NCBI RefSeq assembly: GCF_037975245.1
Contig: NC_092576.1
Location: forward strand, 13,868,611 to 13,932,610
Length of the DNA: 64,000 nt
Direction: 5' to 3'
Source of the DNA: Apostichopus japonicus
Lineage: Eukaryota > Echinodermata > Holothuroidea > Aspidochirotida > Stichopodidae
Shown here: positions 46,986-56,833 of the stretch, piece by piece
How positions within the stretch are numbered: the first letter of the stretch is position 1
Layout: every line of letters starts with the position of its first letter
Translations under genes and position numbers: made by a program
Notes under the pieces: model-generated
Told to the model about the DNA's origin: nothing
Database searches by the model: none
Seen by the model: only the letters and a program-made list of their open reading frames with translations

Positions 46986-47438
46986 CTACGTCCAAAATGT
47001 GTACCTCAAACAAAGGACCTTTGTTAGCAGAAGTGATGACACTTGCCGCGTAGTCCACTCTAAACTGATCGGAATCAATTATGATTGGATAATCGATCAG
47101 AGGGAACGTGGTTGAGCCGCGGATCAGCGGCAAATCTAATTCGTCGGAAGAGTATCTCGCGATTCCTCATGCAACTCTACCATCAATGTAGCGTATCATA
47201 AAGGTATCGCTGTTATCCAAGTCAAAATCTTGAAATATAATTGCAAACCGAGCACCCTCTGGTCCGGATATGCGCCACACACACGTGATGTCATTTCCGG
47301 TCTCAGTAAAATAAGAATCTGACGCTAAAATAACATTAGCGTCATCAGATGTGTAGTCTAGTTCCACACGGGTAAAAGAGCTGCATCGATGTGACAAATC
47401 TTCCGGGGAGTTGGCTGTGAGCTCTTCATAGTAAAAAC
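46986..47438 (-). CDS. Mosaic gene: third CUB exon, interrupted by in-frame TGA
   Basis: Acceptor TCCTTGCAG and donor GTAG|GTGAGA enclose 151 codons in phase 1-1. The first two thirds read RCSSFTRVELDYTS, DITCVWRISGPEGARFAIIF and QDFDLDNSDTF, matching a CUB domain's first disulfide and core strands. The triplet at 47167-47169 is TGA. Beyond it the same frame continues with ARYSSDELDLPLIRG, QFRVDYAASVITS and GPLFEVHILDV, the expected second half of a CUB domain. A CpG transition of CGA (Arg) to TGA would explain it. Alternatives are a polymorphism, a sequence error, or pseudogene status. An earlier cryptic donor (GATG|GTAGAG at about 47180) would also keep phase 1 and skip the stop. Confidence 0.75.
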
Positions 47439-47608
47439 CTGCAAGGATATAGACAGGAGTCAGCATTAACTCAAGTGTTATAGCTATTTGAATTTTATCA
47501 ATTAGGAAGACAGTTGTAAAGGAAAGCCACTATTATTTAGCTCTTACGGCATTATTAATTGGCAAAATGGAAACTGAAGAAGGACGAAAGCAAAATGCGT
47601 TGAAAAAA

Positions 47609-49637
47609 ATTAAATGTAAACAAACAACATTATTTACAAGATTATGGTTGAAATATCTTAATCAATTTTTGAAAGGAATAGTACTTTATTATTTACGAGG
47701 CAAGGATTGTTGAGGAAGTGTTACTGTTATACATTCTGACCGACTACCTAAGATAAAACGTAAGAACACTAAGTTATTATTACATAAATTCCGAGTCTCG
47801 TCAGCCAAATGCAGTCTTCTGTTATAAATCATACAGAAATCAATCTCCTAATATATCTTCAAGTAATGCACGTCCGTTACGTGGTCCAGCAGTGATCCAT
47901 TTTATTTAGTGATCACTTTTATTTATACTGTCTAGCCGTATGCTTGTCCACCGGATACTTATGGTTGGTACAGTAACAACTGTTCATATCCCACAAGCGT
48001 ATATCAGTAATTACTACTTTGTGTTCGTAACATGGTTACATGTGCATCAGGCGGCACTATAACAACTGCAAAGCTGTTAACTTGTTCCCATGTTAGACAA
48101 AGAACTTCGCGATTGGACAAGGAGTCTTTTGAAGATGAGAATGCCTAAAAGATGAAGTAAAGAAAGTACGGTACCACTTGATTCCGGTTCACACCTCTCT
48201 TTAAATTAGACCAATTCGTTATGCGTAGTCAGGTGGTAAAGCTGGTATGCCAGACATGTGTAAATGTAAAAATGAACAAAAAAGGAAAATATTCTGATTT
48301 AGCTGGTGCGGTATATTGTCATATCTAGTGATTTCTTTCATCTTGCATGATAAATATTTACGATATTAGTGAGTTACTTTCATATCTCAGTGGATCCTTA
48401 ATGCAAGGGCGTAGGAACCGGATAGGATACTTATGGTTGGTACAGTAACAACTGTTCATATCCCACAAGCGTATATCAGTAATTACTACTTTGTGTTCGT
48501 AACATGGTTACATGTGCATCAGGCGGCACTATAACAACTGCAAAGCTGTTAACTTGTTCCCATGTTAGACAAAGAACTTCGCGATTGGACAAGGAGTCTT
48601 TTGAAGATGAGAATGCCTAAAAGATGAAGTAAAGAAAGTACGGTACCACTTGATTCCGGTTCACACCTCTCTTTAAATTAGACCAATTCGTTATGCGTAG
48701 TCAGGTGGTAAAGCTGGTATGCCAGACATGTGTAAATGTAAAAATGAACAAAAAAGGAAAATATTCTGATTTAGCTGGTGCGGTATATTGTCATATCTAG
48801 TGATTTCTTTCATCTTGAATGATAAATATTTACGATATTAGTGAGTTACTTTCATATCTCAGTGGATCCTTAATGCAAGGGCGTAGGAACCGGGGGAGCT
48901 GGGGGCGCTGCCCCCCCCCCCAGTGAAAATATGGAGGGGCGGAAGTATCATTCCGCCCCCCCCCGTTTCGCGAGTCAGAAAACCCCTTTTTCATTTCCAA
49001 ATGAGAAATAAATCTCATTTGAATTAAATGTAAACAAACAACATTATTTACAAGATTATGGTTGAAATATCTTAATCAATTTTTGAAAGGAATAGTAGTT
49101 TATTATTTACGAGGCAAGAATTGTTGAGGAAGTGTTACTGTTATACATTCTGACCGACTACCTAAGATAAAACGTAAGAACACTAAGTTATTATTACATA
49201 AATTCCGAGTCTCGTCAGCCAAATGCAGTCTTCTGTTATAAATCATACAGAAATCAATCTCCTAATATATCTTCAAGTAATGCACGTCCGTTACGTGGTC
49301 CAGCAGTGATCCATTTTATTTAGTGATCACTTTTATTTATACTGTCTAGCCGTATGCTTGTCCACCGGATACTTATGGTTGGTACAGTAACAACTGTTCA
49401 TATCCCACAAGCGTATATCAGTAATTACTACTTTGTGTTCGTAACATGGTTACATGTGCATCAGGCGGCACTATAACAACTGCAAAGCTGTTAACTTGTT
49501 CCCATGTTAGACAAAGAACTTCGCGATTGGACAAGGAGTCTTTTGAAGATGAGAATGCCTAAAAGATGAAGTAAAGAAAGTACGGTACCACTTGATTCCG
49601 GTTCACACCTCTCTTTAAATTAGACCAATTCGTTATG
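47609..49637. repeat. Local segmental duplication, blocks A-B-C-B-C-A-B
   Basis: Block A (47609-47952) recurs at 49023-49366, offset 1414 bp. Block B (47953-48222) recurs at 48425-48696 and 49367-49637. Block C (48221-48404) recurs at 48698-48876 and derives from 45193-45377, the start of the Ig-like exon plus intron. B+C form a 472-bp tandem duplication. Copies are nearly identical, so the event is recent or partly an assembly artefact. Confidence 0.9.
48875..49015. mobile_element. Partial hAT-like MITE
   Basis: Starts CAAGGGCGTAGGAACCGGGG and contains GGGGGCGCTGCCCCC, GGAAGTATCATTCCG and GAGTCAGAAAACCCC, also seen near 17540-17650. Only the first about 19 bp occur at 48403-48421, at the junction of the tandem duplication. 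The opposite terminus is absent. Confidence 0.6.
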
Positions 49638-49639
49638 TC

Positions 49640-50689
49640 GAGAACAACGAAAAGCCATGCTCGGGTATATCCATAGGCCTACTTATAGCTTAAAACGACT
49701 AGATACGACTTCATTTAAGAATTGCGTACTAATGAACTCGCACTATAAATGGTTGGTGCAGCAACTACTGTTCATTTCCCGGCCACAACCGTGCATCAGT
49801 AATTAATACTTTGTCTTCGTAACACGGTAAGATGTGTTACAGGACATGAACAGTTGTTACTGTATTAGCTACGGGTATCGGCTGGCTTGTAAAGTTTACA
49901 AGAAGGAGATGATTCAAGCAAAGGAAAAGTTGATATGAATGTTCTAAGTTATTAGGACTGCAATGAGGGTTCTAAAAAAAGAAATGATAAAGTCCAAACG
50001 TTAAAGTGCCAGGTGCAACAAATGCTTCCAGTCTGGTTAACAATTGCTCCAAATGTTCATTTGATCTAAAAGTTGTCGGCTATAAACCTAGACTTTCAGG
50101 GTCTGACTATCGTAATTTCTGGAGCAACAGCGATAGCCAAAACGCATCTGCTAGTGACGATCGTTACATAACAAAACATTAGTATCAATGTTAAAACGTA
50201 TAGTACACATAAATCCTTTCACTGAGAGCTTTATTGAACTCATACTAAAGCCAACCGTACTCTTCGCCGACTGCATGCGCTCCGGCTCGTCTCAATCGGT
50301 TTTCGATAGCCGTGAGTATGAAATGTCTTACCGACTGAACCTTTGCACTGAACGACTATTGAGCCCACAAAACGACTGCTCTCTGTTCACGATCGGTGTT
50401 TGTGTTTTGTTACAACTGATAAGACTGGACAGTCCTAGTCGTGAACCACTGTGCGCTGCCGGCTTCGGGACCAGTCGGGTAACACACTCCATGTTCAGTT
50501 TTACCGACTGTAGCCGAAGCGCCATGAATCTGGTAACAGATTTCTAGAGAAAAGGGAACTAGCGCAAGACTAAGTGGCTGAACAACATCTAATCGTTACA
50601 GTTGACAAGTTAACTTTCGGTAAACAGAGTTTTAAACAGAGTTTATCAAAACTTCCCGAGTCAGGAAAGTGTTTCGGAAGAAAAAAAGA
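49640..50689. other. No exon recognised
   Basis: Includes an open frame at 50188-50547 with mixed composition on both strands and no domain. The GC-richer part (50230-50530) may be an unidentified repeat. Confidence 0.35.
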
Positions 50690-50697
50690 GACTAGAT

Positions 50698-51603
50698 CAT
50701 GGGCAGCGATCATGGGTGGGGGGGACGGGGGGACATGCCCCCCCCCTCAATATTTTAGGTGGGGGATATATTATCTAATATCCCCCCAATATTTGGTGGC
50801 ATAATTGTTTTTGTAACTATAAGAGAATATTTTTTTATGATATCGCTAGTAATTTCAAATAGAAATGCTTAGATGCAACTGACAATTAAGGCCTGGGAAG
50901 TGCCATTTCCAGCGATCTGGGAGGCATTTTCGGCCAAAATTTTCTTTCACGCCTCGCGCCAACTCATGGTGGGGACATGGTTTACCGTGTCCCCACCAAT
51001 TTGTCTTGAACAAACGATGCATTGCAAATTTCCCGGTATTGAACTTTGTGTGCAGTTTGATCCAGCATTGTGCAAATGACATGCAGCAGTTCTCACTTTA
51101 TTACATTTATCCACAGTTGTTAAATTTTGGAAAGGAAATCGCATTTGCGGCAGTCTATAATTGTTTTCAGTGGGAGAGGACCCAGACCCATCGTATACAA
51201 AATTCTACTTGGATTATTTGTCCCCTGATTTTTTTTTCTGCAGATGCCCATGTGTTTCCCCCAACGTAAATTTCTAAACCATGAGATCTCAAATTTAAGG
51301 AGGTTTTGGAGCAATATTGGGTCTGGGAAGTGTTATTTCCGGCGATCTGGGAGGTATATTTGCCAAAAAATATATTGTACGCTACGCGCGAACCAATGGT
51401 CGCGCTCCGCTTAGATGGTATCTGAGAACAGATACGCTTCCCCATCATTATCCAAGACTGATCTGCGCCCATGAGACGGACCGCATCTGTAATGAAATTG
51501 GGTATATATACAAAATATCACGAAGCGCGAGAATATTTTTAGTTGCTACGCGCCTGCACCCAAGCAGATGTCCTCCAATATTTGAAACAAATCGCCACCC
51601 CTG
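50698..51603. mobile_element. hAT-type MITE with perfect 8-bp TSD
   Basis: Left end CATGGGCAGCGATCATG and right end, read on the other strand, CAGGGGTGGCGATTTG are inverted repeats. GACTAGAT is duplicated exactly at 50690-50697 and 51604-51611. The interior holds two related blocks (TGGGAAGTGCCATTTCCAGC near 50895 and TGGGAAGTGTTATTTCCGGC near 51325), suggesting internal duplication or nesting. Non-coding. Confidence 0.85.
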
Positions 51604-51611
51604 GACTAGAT

Positions 51612-53600
51612 ATTGCCGTAGTTATCGTTAACTGCACGTAGGAAATAATCGATCGGAAGGTTTCAATGTCTTGCAATTACAGTCGTTGTAACACATTCGA
51701 TATTGAACACAAAGGAAAAACACACATTTACACCCGAAAAATATTCTTTCTACTTTTAAAACCTTTCATAATGTATTGTAAATGATAAACAAACGTTTTA
51801 TCTAACACAATACATTTGCTTCATATGTTGGTATTGGAAACATTTTTCTCTTGAAATGCGATATGTGGCTCGCTTACGTCACGAAACAAGAGGGAACTGT
51901 CGGAATTCAAACAAATATGGCGAATGCCATGGGTGACAATTAATTAAAACGATTGTTAAGGTTGAAAGAAATGTTTCAAGCGTTCGTTGTGCTTCTGTCA
52001 AAAAAAGTGTACACTGCAAGGGGATTCTCTAAGCAGAAAGGTTAGGTTTTTTTTTTTCTCCTTTAAACTCGCGCACAGCCTAGCATCCATGATGTGCCAC
52101 GTAACGGCGGTCGAGTCGAGAAGGGTCGTGATCAGTTTGGCAGTGGCGGGCTAAAGAAATCAACGCCAAAGTTGTGAACGAAATAAACGGTAATGAACGG
52201 GTTTTTTTTATGAGAGTCGAAACCCTCAAGCCTGAAACTCCCAACCAATCGAATATGCATGCTGCCGAACAATATCTTTATTTAGAAAGTCATAACTTGA
52301 GATAGGAATACGTGATAGAGAGCTTCCCATTTCTTTAGTTTGTACAACTAACACTTGTTTCGAAGAAAACACTATTCCACAATGTTAGTTACAAACACAT
52401 CTCTCAATTTATTATCGAGGCTTTAGTGATTGAATGTGGTATCTTTGATGTCAACAAGTTCTCTTCAAAGCACTAGGCCCTTTCCATAGAATGGCTTAAA
52501 GTATAACTAAGATCATTTCCAAATCAAGTCAACTCGAATTGAATGGAATGGTGTCGAGTCGATTTACGCCATGCCATGTCATCATAAATTGTCACGTCAT
52601 AGCCATTCAATGAAATCACCAAGGTATGGGTATCTTTACTTTACTAACCAAAGGCCAAAGCTAGTCGTGGGAATAGTGTTTACATTTATATACTACAAAA
52701 AGTAACGTTGAATAGAATTGAGATTTTATTTTAATTAAAAATATTCTGTATCTCTCCGCTCCGTTGACTTTTATTTAAGACCCTTTCAATATTCAGCAAA
52801 TGAGAATTGCTTATTGTGCTTGTCTTTTGACTCTCTCGAGCATATTACTAAAGCATTCCGGCATTAGTCATGTACATTACAACAGTAAATCTCCTTTGCG
52901 GTGTTGTAAACACTGCGCCACTGTATATAATATGCAGTGAAATGTAAAACCTGTAAACCGTAAACTAGTATGATCGACTTTTCGCTAGGCTTGCTATATT
53001 AACTCTAGATAACTGACGATATCGAAGCTATGGACGCAATGTTGTCAAAATAACCTTTGTCAGTCTGTTTTTTTTCTATTTTTTATGTGTAAGCAAATTG
53101 TATTTGTCGATATCAGATATTTGATTGACTCTTTGTTCAAGATTAAAGGGTGACACTGGGCCCCAAATTAATCTGTGTAGGGACTTGAGTATTTAATCTC
53201 ATGCACACACTAATGGGTCATTTCCTCAAACGCAACAAATGACTAAAGACAAAAGACTAGGTAAGCAAAACACTTTACAAGGCTAACATAAGACGTTTAC
53301 AGTGCATTACAAATTTATCAAAGACAAATAGTGGTGGATGTCATCCAATGGTACTCTATTGCTAATGTGAAGTTGAGAGGTGTTTCTAGTGAGTTTAGGA
53401 CTACGCCTATGCCAATAATACGTATAATTAGAATCGCTTAAGTTGTTCCGTTGTCCTACGTCCATGATAACCTACATGTCTAATGTCAAATGTGTAGCAC
53501 GATATAAAATCGGGAAGGTTTTTAATCGGTAAGTTTATTTGGTTTGGCTGCAATAGCTTGACAATGTGCATAAAGATAAGATATTATCCACTTTAAGACT
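51612..53600. other. Intron-like, nothing recognised
   Basis: Between the third CUB exon and the EGF-like exon of the mosaic gene. No additional exon with both splice sites was found on the - strand. Confidence 0.45.
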
Positions 53601-53603
53601 CAC

Positions 53604-53702
53604 CTACTCGTTCGTTTACAGCACAAACAGGTTGTTCGAATGCAGACGTGCAAGAGCAGGTGTCCTCGCTGTTACCATTACCACTGCAAACAGGTGTTTT
53701 CT
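53604..53702 (-). CDS. Mosaic gene: EGF-like Cys-rich exon
   Basis: After TTTTGCAACCGACAG the exon reads TPVCSGNGNSEDTCSCTSAF and EQPVCAVNERV, ending at GTAG|GTGAGT. It has four cysteines with EGF-like spacing but lacks the terminal GWxGxxC signature, so it is a truncated or divergent module. Thirty-three codons, phase 1-1, consistent with all other exons of the gene. Confidence 0.65.
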
Positions 53703-54134
53703 CTGTCGGTTGCAAAAGAAATTACAACAATTATTTATAAGTATGCATGCGTCAGTCCAAAGGTTACTTGGGAGTCATACTTCCATGAGCGCGACCATCA
53801 ATTTTGTACAGGTGCCTAATATGTTATGTAGTTCAGGGGAGGGAATGATGATATCTATACAGGCACCTTCGCATATAAATATAGGTGTGTGAGTGACAGA
53901 GGTGGCACCAGATATGACAATGTTGACAAAATCTTACCGTTGGTGAAAATTTATCTCGCGTGCAGCCTTATAATTAGTTTAATGACCGATGATGATCTGT
54001 TTTATTGTGTGATAAAAAAGCCCAAGAGTAAAACGTTCTGACCTCTTCTTCAACAAATAATTGGGGTACCTTTTTGCTTCCCATTGTATAAGGGATTAAT
54101 CGTTCTTAATTAGGCAACACCTTTATGCACTCAC

Positions 54135-54506
54135 CCTCGTACCTGACCCTTACGAAAAATCCCGCCAGCTCGGTCCCTGGTCTATCTTCGAAAACAAACT
54201 GTACATTATTGCTGTCTGTTTCAACCAACGAAAAATCACGGTAGAAGCTATTTGAAACGATACGCAACAGCGATGGGTTCGACGCATCACTTGTGTCATA
54301 AATGTAAATGAAATCCTCGTAGTTAACCATCCTGAGCAAACCGATAAACTCCGCTACAATTCGAGTGTCTGCTGGACTTGTTACAGTATAGAAGCACAAG
54401 CTGTTTGCAGGGTAACGGAAGGGATAGTCTGGCGAGTTTAATGCCGCTGTAGGGAATCCAGAAACCAGTGTAATAGTCCTAGATGATGAGCATGCAGTTC
54501 CAGCAT
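54135..54506 (-). CDS. Mosaic gene: second CUB exon
   Basis: After TTGTCCATAG the exon reads ACSSSRTITLVSGF, ALNSPDYPFRYPANSLCFYT, EFIGLLRMVNYEDFIYIYD and ELAGFFVRVRYE, ending at CGAGG|GTGAGT. NSPDYPFRYPxNSxC is the CUB N-terminal signature and the aromatic strand pattern is typical. 124 codons, phase 1-1. CUB domains mediate extracellular protein binding. Confidence 0.9.
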
Positions 54507-54510
54507 CTAT

Positions 54511-55038
54511 GGACAAATCAAGGACAAAAACAATAAGAACAAAAAAAAAATAGCATCATGTTAATCTCAGTTCATTGACGGTATTAATGACCAGTTCTGA
54601 TGTTTTATTTACATCTATATTGAGGCATTCCTTGAGTTACATGTTGCCTTCAACATTGATAACTTCAAGATAGTCGTCCTGATATAACACGTGCACTTCG
54701 TGAAGTTACCGCTACGCCTACACCAACACATCCCGCTTCTGCTACCTGGCATTCTGTTACCTGGCATTTTGGGAATAACATATCTGAATCAAGCGAGCTT
54801 TCTCCTTCCGTCGTCTCTGCAAACTTATTTGTTTCAAGATGGATTAAATCTGGGCACCAGAAACATATCTTAGGATGCCCGTGAATGTTGTATCATGAAT
54901 TTATGAAGATCTTAATACTGGGACACGGGGACAGAAATTTCACAGGGTGCTTGACTTGGTTCTTCGCATCCCTGCCAACTAATTTGATGGTCTTTTATAT
55001 TGTAACGGACAGTCAAAAGTAGTATAATCATTTCTAAA
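54511..55038. other. Intron, nothing recognised
   Basis: Intron between the first two CUB exons. Confidence 0.5.
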
Positions 55039-55041
55039 TAC

Positions 55042-55464
55042 CTTCGGGCGCCCACATGATTCTCAGATTTAAACCGCGACTGTGATATCGATTTTCTACT
55101 GGAGTGAAAATCACTTGCAGCATATTTGCTCGTGTTATCAGGGTTGGATTGGTTGGTATGTTGGCTTCAGTGATGTCATCGATAAAAATGTCATCCGTTA
55201 CAGTCACTCCATTATTTTGAATTCGTGTCCGAATAATCTGTAAGTTGTTCCTAGTAACTCCGTCCAAATCGAGAAAGGTTACGCCAATGCTGGCTCGGAC
55301 TGTGTCAGTTGAGAAAACCCACTCGCATTGGTCATCGGGATAACTGGTCGGGTATCCCGGGGACTCGATTATGGCTTCAAGGCAATCTGGGACACCAGTG
55401 GTCAGTGGATCGATGCCTATTGGCATTCCGGTTCCGCATGGATAACCGCGGCATACAATGGGAC
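55042..55464 (-). CDS. Mosaic gene: first CUB exon in the window
   Basis: After GCATTCACTTAG the exon reads IVCRGYPCGTGMPIG, DCLEAIIESPGYPTSYPDDQ, CEWVFSTDTVRASIGVTFLD and RGLNLRIMWAPE, ending at GAAG|GTATTT. ESPGYPTSYPDDQCEW is a textbook CUB start. 141 codons, phase 1-1. Since it enters in phase 1 and has no signal peptide, at least one more upstream exon must exist to the right. No such exon was found before the Gypsy LTR at 56239, so the retrotransposon probably sits in the preceding intron. Confidence 0.9.
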
Positions 55465-55469
55465 CTAAG

Positions 55470-56205
55470 TGAATGCAAAGTATATACACAAGAACATGAT
55501 AGAAGCGGCGGAAGAGGGGTTTGATATGAGAGGGGAGTTGGTGGTGGCTGTAATGCAACTTTGATTTGAGTATGAAAAAAACACCTCCAAACGTCGCATC
55601 AAATGGACTCTCCGTGGCATTCTGTGCCACAAGTTCTTAGTCTTTTAACAAAAGAGCTCTCTTTCTAGTAACATTTTCCTTCAGTTCTGGAATAATGTTT
55701 CTTTTAAATACATTCTTTTTTAATACAGATAGATAACATTCCCTTTTTTTAAATCCCATATTAAGAATCACAGAAGGTATCAAAATGTACTTTCAAATTA
55801 AACACTACACGGCCATTCTGTTCCTTAACCACAAGAAAACTTTGAGCAAACTTGGCACAAAGTTTCCGCGACAAACTCCTCAACTATAATCTCCCCATTC
55901 GAACTGCAAAGATCGTCTTGTCCTACCTCCACGGCCGGTAAATGAAACTTGTAATTCAACATTTTGAGTTCGAAGCTTGCACTGCCCTTTTATACAACAT
56001 ATTTGTTAATGAAATCCCACACAAGTCTACGCACTTCAGTCAACTCGCCAAAAATCTGGCATATTAGTAATAACGTTATTTTCTGAATGAAAGTCATTCA
56101 ATTGTAGCACTGACATCATTGCCTCCTGGTGTAACCAACGGAGAGTGAATCGAATCCCCGAAAAAATCCAAAAATAATTATGAATACCCATAAGCAATTT
56201 TATGA

Positions 56206-56210
<5 letters not shown>
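55470..56210. other. No gene recognised
   Basis: Presumably the intron 5' of the first visible CUB exon. Nothing else was seen. Confidence 0.4.

Positions 56211-56238
<28 letters not shown>
56211..56238. repeat. TA microsatellite, Gypsy insertion site
   Basis: A TA run directly adjoins the LTR start, suggesting insertion into a pre-existing microsatellite; the target duplication cannot be recognised in it. Confidence 0.9.
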
Positions 56239-56241
<3 letters not shown>

Positions 56242-56796
56242 GATGCCGTTAGTCATCATATATGTCGCCCTCTATTTGTCGTAGGCTACATTACGTAATA
56301 ATTACAGGTCACGTGATGTCTGCTCACCAGCTCAGCTGAAGCAGACCTCACGACTTGTGACCAGTCTTCGCTCCCGATCTGAATCGTTTGGTTCGGTAGT
56401 AGCCCTGGCTCCGACCATTGTGGTCGTACTTGTATCTGTCTTGTATTCGTCTTTTATACACTTTTGTACGTATCGTTATAGGACTCTACTTCGGTATTGA
56501 GACCTCGTTTGTGACCATTATCGTTAAGTGCATGTTTTTCTATCTATTTCTGAGGGCTTCGTGCCATTGTATTGTTTGTACCGTGGCTGGTTAAAGTAAT
56601 AGATTGCGAAATCTACACAGCGCTTGTTCTTTACTTGTTTATCTATGTGTTATATCTTTTGCATGTAATAGCGAGATTTAAGGCTCGTCGTTTACTAACA
56701 TACAACCATCCAAGCCGCATTTGTTTCCATACCACCACCAGTCCTCTGCAGGGAATATTTGGACGCCCCAGAATCTTAGACTGAGTTAGCGTTACA
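56239..56796 (+). repeat. 5' LTR of Ty3/Gypsy element
   Basis: I place the LTR from TGTGATGCCGTTAGTC to AGCGTTACA, giving TG...CA ends and 558 bp, just before the likely primer-binding site and 37 bp before the gag ATG. It contains CTTTTATACAC (TATA-like, about 56450). The 3' LTR lies beyond the window, so the limits are inferred. Confidence 0.65.
56309..56316. promoter_or_regulatory. Palindromic E-box TCACGTGA in the LTR
   Basis: A perfect 8-bp palindrome with CACGTG core about 70 bp into the LTR, with a CAGCTGAAG further on. It is a plausible enhancer site for bHLH-ZIP factors. Confidence 0.35.
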
Positions 56797-56797
56797 T

Positions 56798-56815
56798 TGG
56801 TGGCAAGCGATCGGA
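56798..56815 (+). other. Likely primer-binding site
   Basis: TGGTGGCAAGCGATCGG follows the LTR end after one base. A TGG start fits complementarity to a tRNA CCA end; the tRNA is not identified. Confidence 0.45.
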
Positions 56816-56833
56816 TTCTGTTTTCTGTTGAGC

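Noticed and set aside
47160-47172. Selenocysteine codon as an explanation for the in-frame TGA
   Set aside because: CUB domains are not known selenoproteins and no SECIS-like element was noticed; a CpG transition is simpler.
50188-50547. 119-codon forward frame
   Set aside because: Protein-like composition on both strands but no domain, no splice partner and no paralogue seen; possibly an unidentified repeat.
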